Shown here: positions 9,383 to 20,433 of the stretch, piece by piece
Layout of the letters: each line of letters starts with the position of its first letter
Numbering within the stretch: position 1 is the first letter of the stretch
Assembly (NCBI GenBank): GCA_900618795.1
Contig: UYJD01000018.1
Location: 62,001 to 126,000, forward strand
Origin: Cyanodermella asteris
Lineage: Eukaryota > Ascomycota > Lecanoromycetes > Ostropales > Stictidaceae
Direction of reading: 5' to 3'
Length of the DNA stretch: 64,000 nt
The notes under the pieces: generated by a model
Databases searched by the model: none
Told to the model about the DNA's origin: nothing
Seen by the model: the letters and a program-made list of their open reading frames with translations, nothing else
Position numbers and translations under genes: made by a program

Positions 9383-12300
9383 TTATAGAACTGGTCCGCC
9401 AGTCAGGTCCGGCTCTGCATCGCGAAACCACTCTTCCAGCCACTGCTCCATCCAACCTGCATTCACGGCAGGTACATTCCTTAACGTCTCGCTAGCCTCC
9501 ATGGTCTTGACCGTGCTCAAACTCGGCATGAACGCCTTGTCTGACAGAGAGCCCTTGTAGAATCTCAACAATGGCGCTCCGGTAGTTCTATTGATGTCAT
9601 CGCCTTCGGCCGCAGAACTCTTCATCGTCCCTTCAAGCAGCCCAACCCAGTAATCTGGACTGACCACCTGGATAGCTTGCGGATCGCCATTCCCGAGCAC
9701 CTTTCTCATCGTCGGTAGTAGGTCGGCCCAGCTTGCTCCTTCGACGGCCGGGTTCACGACGTGCCAGACTTGACACATCTCGCTCTTACCACCGTCACTA
9801 TCGCCGGCTTCGAGCAACTCCAGGATCACTTTGGCGACGTGGTCGACTGGCATCCAATTCAAGTGATTCATGGCTCCCAGATGCTGTGGCAATGCTCCCA
9901 TGGTCTTTGCACTTGCCAGCAGTCGCGGCACCCAGTCCCTCTTCTGCCAGCTCGGCAACAGCTGGCCGTCGTCCGTCTTCACTCCAGAAAGACTCGTTCC
10001 GGCAATCTGGCCAATGCGACAAATGGCGACTGGAACACCGCATATCTGAGCAGCTTCGGCGAGGAGCAATTCGGCTACCCGCTTGCTTTGCGAGTATCCT
10101 GTCGAAAAAGCTAAATCGCTCTGTACGCTTACCCCGTCATCCTCGTTCAACGCGTGAATGGTTTCGCTCACAGCAGCGGCGCCTGTTGGAGTAGTGGCGT
10201 CGGGAGGTATGCCTGACACGGCTCCGACGGATGAGATGAAAAAGACGCGAGGATTGTGACGGGCAGTGGCGGCGAAATTGATCAGACCACGAACTCCGTC
10301 GATGTTCTTTGTGAAGAAGGGAAGTGACTGGTTGAAGTCGACCAGCCAAGCGTTGTGAATGATGTGTGTGGTGTTCCGTAGAAGGACGGTGTGCTGCCTT
10401 TCTGTCAGGCCGAAGGCTGGGGCTGAGAGATCGGCATGGAGGTAGGTGACGTTAGCTGAGCTTTGCTGTCTATTACATGGAGGTTGCCGGAGCAGACAGA
10501 AGATGTGAGTGTACGATGGCCGCAGCTGTTCTAGGAGGTGTGCTCCGAGGCCTCCGGATGAGCCTGTAAGGATAGCTACACGTGAGCCAGGACTTACCGG
10601 TGGCGAGGGTAATGTTTTGGAGATTGCGGAGAGTAAAGTGGCGATACTGCCGGTATCATAGACAACATCAGGCGCATTGTCGGTGCCGATGCTTGGCATA
10701 GCATCTCCTGTGAGCTGGCCAGCAATAGCAGTGGAGAGCTGGCGAACCGTCGGATTGTTGTAGATGACAACTTGCTCGAAATTGTGCCTACCGAGAGACC
10801 TTTGCATAGCACGAGTGAGCTGCATTGCATGCAAGGAATCAAAGCCAGAGGCGAAGATGTTGTCATCATCGCCGAGCCGGGATGCTTCGATACCGATGAG
10901 AGTGCAGATTTGATGCTTCAGATCCAATGTCGAGGGGCTTATGGCATCTGTCTGCGCTACCATGGTGGCGTCACTCTTCGCGTCGAGTGAAAAGCGCTTA
11001 TATAGCTCATCGAACTCAGAAGCGTAGAGCTCGAACGTTTTAATTCGCTGGATGCTGCCCTTGGGAGTCCTAAGCATCGGCTTGTCTGGTCTTGTAAGGA
11101 GAATATGGGTGTATAAGATACGACCATGAGCTGCTATCTTCGAATTGGCAGCCTCCACAGCCGGCCAAACCTTGTTGAGAAAGTCCTGGCTCGCCCCAGG
11201 GTTGAGATGCAAAGTTTCGTCGGCGGGCTCGATCAACAGCGCAGCTTGCTCACGCTGCATCCCAAACACTAGGGCACCTTTGACCCCAAGCTGACCTTGA
11301 ACCTCATCCTCCAGCGCCGTCGGCGTGAACTTTTCGCCGTTCAAAAGCACAATAACGTCATCAGATCTCCCTGCATGCACCCAGAGATGGGCTTTGTTTG
11401 GCTCAGGATGCTTGGCGAACATGTCGTTAGTCCGATATACTTCCAGCCACGGATGGTTTTCGAAAATGGCCTGGATGCGTCGTCCATCTGTAAATTTGTG
11501 ATAAACGAGCTCGTATCGCCCGTCACCTGTGTCTTCCAATTCCAAGCCTTGATCTCGTGCAAATGAGAACGCATGCCATTCTCTTTCCGGGTTCGGAACG
11601 AGTAAAGGTGGCATGCCAGTCTCCGACGCCGCAATCAAGTTTCGCACTGGCACACCGTGTTCCATGATCCTGTCTCCTATGGATTTTGGCAAAGCTGCGG
11701 ATCCAGTCAGGACCATATGCTGCTTGAGTAGATTGTTGAAGTACACGGGGTCTTTGACAACTTCCTCGGTGATCACTGGTGGCTCCAATACGGCAAAGGG
11801 GGCTTTGGCGCTGGTGTACATCTTGTTTGATAACTCGGCTGATAGCGGAGCGCCCTGTGGTGGCAAGACAATTTCTACACCACACATTGGAATCTGCACT
11901 ATGAGAAAGATTAATCCAGCCAGGTGGAACAGTGGAAAAGATTGATACAGTCTCGGAGAGGCGGCGATTGCGTTTTGTAGGACATGTTGACCTTCGGAAT
12001 AGCTCGCGGTGAGTTCGTGCAGATAGCCAGCATTGGCACCATGAGTCCAGCCTACAGGCTTCGGAAGCGATGTGGTACCACTTGAGTGAACATAGATAAA
12101 GACCTCGTGACGCAGCTGCTCGAAGGTGCCCACAAACGGCCGTGATCGTGCAACCGGGCCGTCCAGAAATTCGGCGAGTTCTGGAGAAATAATGTGTTTC
12201 ACAGATGGCCGCTGTTGAAGAATGCTCTCGGTCTGGGGCAGTTGCACTTTCGGCGTCGCGAGAAAGCGGCATCCGATCTTGTCGATCAACGAGAGCTGGC

Positions 12301-12850
12301 CCTCGAGACTGTTCCGTGGTGAGAGGAAGAGTATCTGGCAACCAAGCTTTGATGCCGCAAGCGTGACCATCATGCTAGATATCTGTGAGCCCGTCAAGTA
12401 CGCAATTTTAGCTCCAGTCGTGCCTTTTCCGATCGCCTGCTCCAGCCATGCCACCGCGCGATCGATAGAACGGGCAAATTCACGATAGGTCACCTCCCTG
12501 AAGCCATCGTGGGGATCTGTTGTCTTTGGTATCGAAGCCCAGATTGCATGAGGACGTTTCGCAGCAATTCGGTCGATCAGTTGAGGTATGATCCGTCGGT
12601 CGAATCCCGGGCCTTCTGGGCCAAGTGATGCAAGCCATTGCGCAGCCGTTCTGGTTGTACCTATCTGCTTTCTGGACCGAGTCTTGCTGCCGAAGAGCTT
12701 GGACAGTAATAGACTGGATGCATCATGCAAGCTACGGCGCCTGCTATGTCTCTCTGCAGGTTCTGAGGATATGTTCGCCTTGGACACATATGCTTCGAGG
12801 GACCAAGTAGAAGGCTTCGGGCCTAGTTTGTCTATATGTTTGATCTCCAT
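9383..12850 (-). CDS. NRPS-like carboxylate reductase (A-T-R)
   Basis: A single intron-free frame of 1,155 residues starts at the ATG at 12850. Residues about 80-620 form an adenylation domain: VHSSGTTSLPKPVGWTHG (254-271), TGDGRYELV, a YRTNDMF block, HAGRSDDVIVLLNGEKFTP and the C-terminal lysine motif RTPKGSIQR (about 594-602). Residues about 640-715 are a carrier domain with phosphopantetheine Ser672 in GFDSLHAMQ. Residues about 755-1120 are a thioester-reductase (NAD-binding_4) domain with LTGSSGGLGAHLL (761-773) and the catalytic pair Tyr919/Lys923 in TGYSQSKR. There is no condensation domain, so the enzyme should activate a carboxylic or amino acid, hold it as a thioester and release an aldehyde or alcohol using NAD(P)H. 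The substrate cannot be predicted. The P450 gene upstream on the same strand is a plausible tailoring partner. The gene looks intact. Confidence 0.92.
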   Translation of the reverse strand: MEIKHIDKLGPKPSTWSLEAYVSKANISSEPAERHSRRRSLHDASSLLLSKLFGSKTRSRKQIGTTRTAAQWLASLGPEGPGFDRRIIPQLIDRIAAKRPHAIWASIPKTTDPHDGFREVTYREFARSIDRAVAWLEQAIGKGTTGAKIAYLTGSQISSMMVTLAASKLGCQILFLSPRNSLEGQLSLIDKIGCRFLATPKVQLPQTESILQQRPSVKHIISPELAEFLDGPVARSRPFVGTFEQLRHEVFIYVHSSGTTSLPKPVGWTHGANAGYLHELTASYSEGQHVLQNAIAASPRLYQSFPLFHLAGLIFLIVQIPMCGVEIVLPPQGAPLSAELSNKMYTSAKAPFAVLEPPVITEEVVKDPVYFNNLLKQHMVLTGSAALPKSIGDRIMEHGVPVRNLIAASETGMPPLLVPNPEREWHAFSFARDQGLELEDTGDGRYELVYHKFTDGRRIQAIFENHPWLEVYRTNDMFAKHPEPNKAHLWVHAGRSDDVIVLLNGEKFTPTALEDEVQGQLGVKGALVFGMQREQAALLIEPADETLHLNPGASQDFLNKVWPAVEAANSKIAAHGRILYTHILLTRPDKPMLRTPKGSIQRIKTFELYASEFDELYKRFSLDAKSDATMVAQTDAISPSTLDLKHQICTLIGIEASRLGDDDNIFASGFDSLHAMQLTRAMQRSLGRHNFEQVVIYNNPTVRQLSTAIAGQLTGDAMPSIGTDNAPDVVYDTGSIATLLSAISKTLPSPPVSPGSRVAILTGSSGGLGAHLLEQLRPSYTHIFCLLRQPPCNRQQSSANVTYLHADLSAPAFGLTERQHTVLLRNTTHIIHNAWLVDFNQSLPFFTKNIDGVRGLINFAATARHNPRVFFISSVGAVSGIPPDATTPTGAAAVSETIHALNEDDGVSVQSDLAFSTGYSQSKRVAELLLAEAAQICGVPVAICRIGQIAGTSLSGVKTDDGQLLPSWQKRDWVPRLLASAKTMGALPQHLGAMNHLNWMPVDHVAKVILELLEAGDSDGGKSEMCQVWHVVNPAVEGASWADLLPTMRKVLGNGDPQAIQVVSPDYWVGLLEGTMKSSAAEGDDINRTTGAPLLRFYKGSLSDKAFMPSLSTVKTMEASETLRNVPAVNAGWMEQWLEEWFRDAEPDLTGGPVL

Positions 12851-15307
12851 GGCGAGAGAAGCCTTTATCGTGCTGCGGTGAAGGTAGGGTCTACCTAATC
12901 ACCTTCTGGATACATGAAGTCGAAGGAATGAATAGGCAAACTCATTCGTCAACACACCGCGGATCGCTCATCAACGCGACCGTCCTCGGGCACATGAGTT
13001 ACCCATTCATTCTTCTGTAAATGGAAGCCACGAGAAATGATCGAGGGAGGCAGATCACGTGCAAAGTGACCACGGAGAGAGAAGTAACAGTGAATCAAGC
13101 AATGAATGAATTACGCAGCGGACAGGGTTGAGAATGTGGTACAGGACCAGTCAATGAAGATGAGCAGATGACCGCGCTATCAAAAATGGCAGCAAGCACA
13201 GCACGGTGCACGTGTCTTCCATCTTGCCAACCTCAGAGTGTGGTCGAGGAAGGATCAGGGCGCTTTGGCAAAGCAAAATTGCAGTAGGATGACAAGCCAA
13301 CCCGACTGCGAAGCGCTCTGGGCTAGCGGATAATGCAACGATCAACGATGATCATCCTTGTCCCAGACCGTTGGCGAGCTTGCAATCCGGAGAAGCAAAT
13401 TCGATAGGGACAGCAGGGTCGCTTGACCTGGCGGGAAACTTCAATTTGGAGCCTTTGAGTCGGCACAGAAGCATGGACTGCCGGTTAGTAACGAAGCTCC
13501 GTTTGTAGAGTACAAAGATACTGTCAAGCTGTCTATGCCGTCAAGGCGAGGATACCGTTGGTGACCAGCAATCCGTGATCCTGGGAAGGCGTGACACGCT
13601 CCAAGCTCGTGGCGCCGGCATGCATGCACGGTGACTCTGTGAGGCCCAGTCGGCGCAGCCAAGAGACGGAGGAAGGTAGAATCGAGGAAAGGACGGCGAT
13701 TGCGACAAGCCGTGTGGCCGTAGGAACCAGGGATATGCGTAGTGTCAGCCAGAAAGCGATATGCATGGCCGAGTGGTTGCTCATTTGGAAGCTTTCCAGC
13801 GAACACGCTGGCAGTAACCTAGTCATTTTGACGATGCATCAAAGCTTCCACCAGCCGGATTGAGCTGGCTCAAGTTTCTGTTGCCCCAACCCCACCGTGC
13901 CACATTTTTACTTCGGAGCGAATCTGCAATCGTTGTCTTGGGGCAACGACGTGACCATTTTTGGTTGGCGCTTTTGCTGCACGATTCCAGGACTGAGCAG
14001 CTGGACATCAACAGCAATGAACTGTTCCGGTAGACGCGGTCGGATGATCAGTAACGCTGGATGGGCGACAAGCACAGAACAACGTCGTACAGATGCGGCA
14101 CAGGATCAGCTATCGTGGCACCCACTTCCCCCAACCCAAACTTTGCCTCCCACAGCACCGGTTTCCACGTGGTTCCGCTGTCAGATTGCAGTGCCGCAAA
14201 TAAAGGTGGGCATCATTGAGATCAACTGTTGGCATCACTTGGCTACGGCGGTAAAGCGAAGCATCCAATTTCGAAGACATCGACTGCTGTGGTGGTCGAT
14301 TAGAAAGACGTGCATGTGCCTGCAGGGATCTCACCACCAATTTCCAAGCCGTCGACTCCATCGGCCCCGCCTGCTCACTTTTAGTATTCGGGAAGTCTGG
14401 TGCGGCGGCCCGGCCACGCTGAGCTGACATACTAAACCAGGTCGTGGGGTCCAAGTAGCCAGCGGCAGTCGAGAACCGGAGAACACGGGACAGATGGGCC
14501 TGCAACTTCGATATGGTGGGAATGTACCTGCATACCGCCCCAAAGTGAGGCCCGGCAATTGATCGCGAGCAGCCAAGCGACGTTGTGGTCTCTTTTGCGT
14601 GCGTGAGGAAAATAAGTGGCACGAACATTAATTATCGAGCAGTGCTCGAGGGCAACGGGGCGTCCATTCGTTGCCTTCGCTGAAGCAGGACATTGATGTA
14701 TTGCAACAGCCAGAACTTTTCGTACCACCGAGGCATTGGATCGAAGATTTCGTGCGCGAGATTGATTAGCAGACAACATGGTTGGAATGAGACGCCTGTT
14801 TGTAAGCTTCATAAAGCAGCGAAGGGGGTTCTGCCAGCAAAGCAGCTCACCAATGTGTACTAGCTCAGGGTGCGTTGTACGGGCTACGTCGAAAGCTAGA
14901 AGTCTAGATCAATAAATCGGTCCTTATCGCAATTCTGATCGCGCAGAGTTCGAAACGTCGACATGGCGGGAAAAGACGACGGCCATCATCGGCTGCCTGC
15001 TTATCCTTTTCGGTCCGCCTGCCGCGGTCGCAGAGGTGGTCACAGGACTCCTGACCTTTCTCATCGCCGTCAGCTATTGGTGAGGTCCCAGAACTCAGAG
15101 CGAAGAGGGGCTCAGTTGAATGTCTACGTAGTCTGCGACCCATCGCGGGCCACTTTGATTTCATGACCCGCTAGCTTGGAGCCAGTAACGTTCTCCACTT
15201 TCCAGGCTAGAAACGTGTCATGTCAAAAGCATATGGAATGGCAGACAGACACACTATCGAACTATCGAACTATCGCTCTCGCTCGCAGATCAGTCATCTC
15301 TTGGGCA
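12851..15307. other. 2.4 kb non-coding interval between NRPS-like and P450 genes
   Basis: Frames up to about 175 codons occur on both strands (for example 13897-14427 plus and 14110-14628 minus). They overlap one another and show no domain, signal peptide or fungal-gene-like composition. The NRPS-like promoter must lie in the right-adjacent few hundred bases. A short direct repeat of an ACTATCGA unit occurs at about 15252-15272. No supported gene. Confidence 0.5.
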
Positions 15308-16819
15308 TTAGCTCTTCCTCTTCGTCGCAAAGACAGGCCATCCGTTCGGATTCGTGACAAATTTGTACTGCAGATTCCACTCCTTCTGCGGGAATTCCAA
15401 GCGGAAATCGAAATCCCGCAGTAGGGTCCCCGCAACTTTCCCAAGCTCGCAAGCTGCGAGATTGTGCCCCAGACAGCGATTGTAACCGGCACCGAATGGA
15501 ATGAAATGCTTCTCCATATCCTTTGCCATCTGCGCTCCGTCGAGCCATCGTTCTGGTCGGTATTCATCCGCATCCGGGCCCCAGATCTCCTCATTGTGGT
15601 GCAAAACGTATGGCGAGACGCTGAGAATTGTGCCTGCTGCGAAGTGCCTGTCTGCTATTCTAAGGCCTTCTTGCGGCACGACTCGTGGCAGTGTCCATGG
15701 GACGGGAGCGTATAGTCGCAAGGTCTCTTTGATGCACGCTTGGAGAAAGACGAGCTTTTGAGAGTCTGCAAAGGACATTGGGCTCCCGTCAAGTGGAATG
15801 TGACCGGCTTCTGAGAGTTCCTTTCTGATCTTCAGAAGATAGGATGGGTCGTTCTTCAATAGGTAGTAGAAGATGGCTTGCAAGGCACTTCCGATGGTGT
15901 CGCCGCCAGCTCCTAGGTTTGCCAAAGCGGCGGTCAAAAGTTCGGACTCGGGCATTTTCTCTGGCTCCTTCTCGCGTTGAGCCATCCAGTGTTCCATCAT
16001 GTCATATCTCGTCTCGGGATTGATTTTGCGATTGGAGACTCCATTGAGCACGGTGCTCCAAACGTGGACGAAGGGGATCTTCTCGACGTTGACCAGCTTG
16101 AGGATAGGACTGCCCAGCGTGAGAAAGTGCAGCCATTGACAAGACCCAACAAAGGAGATATAGAAGCTGAGTCTGGCTGTATTCCAGATGCTGTTACCGA
16201 TATCTCTACCCTCCTTGAGAAATCCAAATGGCTTGGAGAACGTGAGCTCTCCAACAACGTCCATGGTGAGGAAGTGGATCCACTTGCCCAGCTCTATTGC
16301 AACATCTCCTCCTCTACCCTCCTGCTCGATCCGCTGTTCCATCATGGAGATCAAATCATCGAGGTATGTTTCCGCCCTCAGTACGTTTGTCATCGTGTAG
16401 CCAGCAGCTGCGTTTTGTCTCATTCTCATTGTCTCTTGATACCTGCGCTCGGACATCGTGTTCTGATAGTTGCCGTTGGGAATAGCAAAGCAATCGTACA
16501 ACGGGCCTTTGTCCATCGTGCTTCCCAGAATCCGCAGCCCATGCGCATCTCCAATGCTGACTTCATTGTGGCTAATCCGTACAACGGGGCCGTATTTTCT
16601 GTGCAACTTTAGGACTGCAACTGGGTAGTCTCCTTTGCAGATATGCCAGCACTGCCAGACTGTTCCGAATGAGGTGTAGAATGGGCCTGGAATGCTGGCA
16701 AGAGGGGAATTGTAGCGTTGTAATAAGAAGACAACCAGGAGAGAAGGTGGAATCGTGATTAAAACGAGCAAAACATAAACACCTGCAATGTCAGCCAGCC
16801 TAGACAATAACAAGGCCAT
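15308..16819 (-). CDS. Cytochrome P450 monooxygenase
   Basis: The ATG at 16819 gives 503 residues without introns. The frame extends 19 codons further upstream but without another ATG, and MALLLSRLADIAGVYVLLVL looks like the usual N-terminal membrane anchor, followed by a Pro-rich hinge (SIPGPF). Class landmarks are all present: I-helix AGGDT (about 304-308), ExxR in KETLR (about 365-368), PERW (about 422-425) and the heme loop FGAGYNRCLG with the thiolate cysteine at about residue 449. It should sit in the ER membrane, receive electrons from P450 reductase and hydroxylate or otherwise oxidise a small molecule. The CYP family was not assigned. It lies 2.4 kb upstream of the NRPS-like gene on the same strand, which fits a small secondary-metabolism locus, and about 1 kb from an assembly gap that may hide more genes. 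Confidence 0.93.
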   Translation of the reverse strand: MALLLSRLADIAGVYVLLVLITIPPSLLVVFLLQRYNSPLASIPGPFYTSFGTVWQCWHICKGDYPVAVLKLHRKYGPVVRISHNEVSIGDAHGLRILGSTMDKGPLYDCFAIPNGNYQNTMSERRYQETMRMRQNAAAGYTMTNVLRAETYLDDLISMMEQRIEQEGRGGDVAIELGKWIHFLTMDVVGELTFSKPFGFLKEGRDIGNSIWNTARLSFYISFVGSCQWLHFLTLGSPILKLVNVEKIPFVHVWSTVLNGVSNRKINPETRYDMMEHWMAQREKEPEKMPESELLTAALANLGAGGDTIGSALQAIFYYLLKNDPSYLLKIRKELSEAGHIPLDGSPMSFADSQKLVFLQACIKETLRLYAPVPWTLPRVVPQEGLRIADRHFAAGTILSVSPYVLHHNEEIWGPDADEYRPERWLDGAQMAKDMEKHFIPFGAGYNRCLGHNLAACELGKVAGTLLRDFDFRLEFPQKEWNLQYKFVTNPNGWPVFATKRKS

Positions 16820-17891
16820 CTTGTCGCGCAAATGCCGATGACAACGATGGCAAAGTCCAGTGTTACAAGCAATCAACGGCTATCTCATGGGCAGTGCCGA
16901 GCAAATGAGTCAGTTGAGCAGGAAGCAGCTCATAAAGAGCCCGCTGTGGCTACACAACGGCCGATTGGAATGAGGATCCCACCATCGACAAGCATGCGAA
17001 GCACAAAAGTTTCCAAGCCAGAACCAAAGTATGAGCAGCGATACTACTGTCAGAGCAATGTCCATCCAGCTCGCCAACAAGATTGACGCACCCGTGGTTG
17101 TGATCGACGACCAGTTTGCTGGCTAGTCTGCACGCTATTGCGGGTAGTGAGATTTTACCGAGAACATGGGCAGCATTATCCAGGCACGAACCAGATGGAT
17201 GGATGGATGGATCCTTGTTACACTTGCTCCGAGGAGCGGGATATTGGTCCAATTTTGCCGCAATATACCGCCGGAAGTCATGAGCGACGGGTCAAGACCT
17301 CTTTGCCAAATCGAAGACGGTGATCCGTACCAGCATGCCAACTGAATGCTCCAAGCCAATGCCGACTACAGAATGGCAATTGAAATGCTTCTCCGATCCA
17401 TCTGAACATGCTAAGCCAGCCTAGGTATACTTGCCCCACAATTCTACGTGGCTGCTTTTGTCCAGCACCAAAAAACGCGGAGATTGATGGCGCAAAGTTC
17501 GCGCAATGAGGGGTCGAAAGGATATTTGCCAATCGAAATGGAGAACGAACGTACAATGTTACAGAGCCGGCAAGGGGAAGCTCGGTTCGTAGCGAGTGCG
17601 CCACATCGAGGCTGTCGGACACGTTCATGGAGTTCCATCACCAAGAAAAGCCACGTTTCTGACCTGAATGAAAGATAAGCAAGTCTCGACCAGCAGTTCG
17701 GAAACTACTTGGTGCTTGGCTTGATGAAACCTTGACGAAATTCGGCAACGTTACAAGTGTCTGCAACCATGGTGCTTGGTTGTCACGGACATAGGAGGGG
17801 ACCGTCAGCTTGGGGCTCACGGGGACCAATGAATTGAGGATTCGCCGGGTACGGAGATGCCGGAGCGGAGTAGAGTTCCGAGGAGAGCCGA
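16820..17891. other. P450 upstream region to assembly gap
   Basis: About 1.07 kb upstream of the P450 gene. It contains an ATGG microsatellite at about 17194-17212 and several frames of 60-116 codons that overlap and have no recognisable features. The P450 promoter should lie in the first few hundred bases. No gene is supported. Confidence 0.45.
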
Positions 17892-18536
17892 NNNNNNNNN
17901 NNNNNNNNNNNNNNNNNNNNNNNNNNNNNNNNNNNNNNNNNNNNNNNNNNNNNNNNNNNNNNNNNNNNNNNNNNNNNNNNNNNNNNNNNNNNNNNNNNNN
18001 NNNNNNNNNNNNNNNNNNNNNNNNNNNNNNNNNNNNNNNNNNNNNNNNNNNNNNNNNNNNNNNNNNNNNNNNNNNNNNNNNNNNNNNNNNNNNNNNNNNN
18101 NNNNNNNNNNNNNNNNNNNNNNNNNNNNNNNNNNNNNNNNNNNNNNNNNNNNNNNNNNNNNNNNNNNNNNNNNNNNNNNNNNNNNNNNNNNNNNNNNNNN
18201 NNNNNNNNNNNNNNNNNNNNNNNNNNNNNNNNNNNNNNNNNNNNNNNNNNNNNNNNNNNNNNNNNNNNNNNNNNNNNNNNNNNNNNNNNNNNNNNNNNNN
18301 NNNNNNNNNNNNNNNNNNNNNNNNNNNNNNNNNNNNNNNNNNNNNNNNNNNNNNNNNNNNNNNNNNNNNNNNNNNNNNNNNNNNNNNNNNNNNNNNNNNN
18401 NNNNNNNNNNNNNNNNNNNNNNNNNNNNNNNNNNNNNNNNNNNNNNNNNNNNNNNNNNNNNNNNNNNNNNNNNNNNNNNNNNNNNNNNNNNNNNNNNNNN
18501 NNNNNNNNNNNNNNNNNNNNNNNNNNNNNNNNNNNN
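17892..18536. other. Assembly gap (645 N)
   Basis: A run of 645 undetermined bases. Apparent reading frames across it are artefacts of the N run. The right flank is repeat-like and RIP-like, so the gap probably hides a repeat that could not be assembled. Confidence 0.99.
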
Positions 18537-18780
18537 ACACTTATAGATTAATAGGCTAATAAAGTAGGCGAGAAAAAGAGCGAGCGGAACGGCTCCTTAA
18601 GCAAGCGGCGACGAAGCGAGCGGCGACGGATCGACTCCGAAGCTTAGCGTATACGTTCTAGCCGAGACGCTAAGAAAACGGGCTAATTAGAGCCTATAAT
18701 AACGCTATAACTACAAAGTTCGCGTTAGCCAATCAATCCGCTAAGGTCGGGGCCCACTCCGGGTATATTCTGTTAATCTG
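18537..18780. repeat. Edge of a RIP-like degraded repeat, class unknown
   Basis: In 18537-18720 I count about 21 TpA but only about 3 CpA and no TpG. This is the bias expected after C-to-T changes at CpA in repeated DNA, as made by repeat-induced point mutation. The adjoining 18721-18780 is more balanced. Composition differs sharply from all neighbouring sequence. No coding capacity remains. The element class cannot be told from so short an edge; a terminal-inverted-repeat DNA transposon is one possibility, but the left gap flank did not give a convincing inverted match by eye. Confidence 0.6.
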
Positions 18781-20340
18781 TTAGACAAGTCGGGAATCGA
18801 CATGCCGAGGCTATTCTAGGAATCAGATATCGTGTCCGTATGTCTAAATTTGTCCCCATGGACGGACTGCACGGTCCTTCACTTATCATCATTGAAACTC
18901 GAAGATTACATCCGCAATCGAGAGAGCACATTAATGGGCTGCTCAGTCAAGTTGAGTGCCTGCACGATTGCCATCAGCCTGTCGAGAGTGTCGGAACCCC
19001 CTCCGTGACTTCGAGGACGGCGACTCGATTGCCGAATGTTCTCCTCCTAATCTTGCACAATGCGAGTTGAACCGTCTGAGCTCGACAACTGGAGTCTTCA
19101 CCATCGCATGATTACTTGAGTGTTGAGTGATCTTGGAAATGTTCGAAGAATATTGTGTTCGACAGATTAGGAGGTCGTATACAAGGGATATACTCACAGA
19201 GGTGAGCAGATACGGGCGCCGAACCGAGGGCAGACTGGCAGAAACAAAATGACACGATCAGTTTGTGCGACTCGTGCAATCTAAATGATATCCCCGCAAG
19301 ATCGATAACCTTCGTCACCTCGCCACTTGATGCTGAGCAGTTGAATGGATCACGACGGCACGAGATCAGCTCGATGCGAACGGCGCCGCGTGACCTGCGA
19401 GTCTTCTGCCGGGAGATGGACCACACGAAAGACGAGATTCGGTGCTCTCGGCATACACTTGCGTCGTTCGAAGTGGATCCCCGAGTCGCCTCCCGGGCCG
19501 TGCCCAGCGGAGGCGGAAAGTGTATGATGATGTGGAGAGTGTGGGAACTGGGACGTGGTAAGACGTTGACATGCCGTCACAGCTTATCGACGTCACCATC
19601 GGATTTCGAGAATTCGATCCTGTCACTACCTCTAGGTACTCCCCCATGCCGAATCCTCATGGCATGTGCGACCGTAAGTTTTTGTTTTGTGATCTGCGCA
19701 TCGGAGCCCTTGAGCCTCTGCTATCGTCAGTGTTCAGATTGCTTGACATTGACTTCGAGTTATGAAATCTTGTTTGTCCTCCACGCAGCTCGATGACAGA
19801 ATCTATTACCACGCTGCGAAGGCCAGTAAAGAATCACCAGCTGCATTATTGCATTTGATGTTTTGTCAAACCAGAACGGCGCTGTCCTTGACCCTAGCAT
19901 CCAGCTTGATCCTTCTTCGCAGGGCTTCCATGAGCAAAGATTGTCACTTGCCCAAGTCATCTGGCCGTGGAAGTGGTCAATTCAATCCTTCGCTTTGAGC
20001 TCGTGGCTTCGGGAAGACCTTAACTGTCAGTAAGTGTCTTAATCGTGATAGTCCTCGCTGAAAGTCTCGCATCTCGATTATGATGCGTTGAACGGCCAGT
20101 ATCCTTGTCACAACGGTCCTCCAGTCTCCGGCCGACGTCAACGACTCCATCATCCCGGCAATTTTTGGCCTTGATCCACCCGGAAGTTTCACCGGACTGT
20201 GGACCTCCGTCCGACTAACTGGAAAAGGCAAATAGCTCATTGAGCCTCCTAACCACGAGCTTGTCGCGGTTGCCGCAGACTCTGTCGTCATGAGTCTTGT
20301 TTGAGCTTTTTCATCTTGTCAGATCGCACAAGTTGATCCA
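18781..20340. other. Non-coding interval upstream of Rds1 gene
   Basis: Over 1.5 kb without a supported gene. The largest frame (19263-19796 plus, 177 codons) is Cys/Ser/Arg-rich with no domain, no signal peptide and overlapping frames on the other strand, so I do not call it. The 3' part must contain the Rds1 promoter. Confidence 0.45.
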
Positions 20341-20356
20341 CACTGTCATGCATGAG

Positions 20357-20364
20357 TATATATA
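20357..20364 (+). promoter_or_regulatory. Candidate TATA box of Rds1 gene
   Basis: A clean TATATATA lies 70 bp upstream of the Rds1 start codon. TATA-containing promoters are typical of stress-induced fungal genes, which agrees with the product. The transcription start was not mapped. Confidence 0.55.
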
Positions 20365-20433
20365 GCCTTGACCCGGGGTTCTGCTGGTCAAATCTGTCCT
20401 CCACGCCAAAGCACTTTTGCCACATCTACAAAT

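Noticed and set aside
11523-12341. 272-codon minus-strand frame inside the NRPS-like gene
   Set aside because: Alternative phase with Arg/Ser/Cys-rich composition; the main frame has all A-domain motifs.
13897-14628. Overlapping plus- and minus-strand frames of about 175 codons
   Set aside because: Both strands open, no motif, signal peptide or codon bias.
17638-18559. Long frames across the N run
   Set aside because: They exist only because undetermined bases cannot encode stops.
19263-19796. 177-codon plus-strand frame
   Set aside because: No domain, unusual Cys/Arg/Ser content, competing opposite-strand frames.
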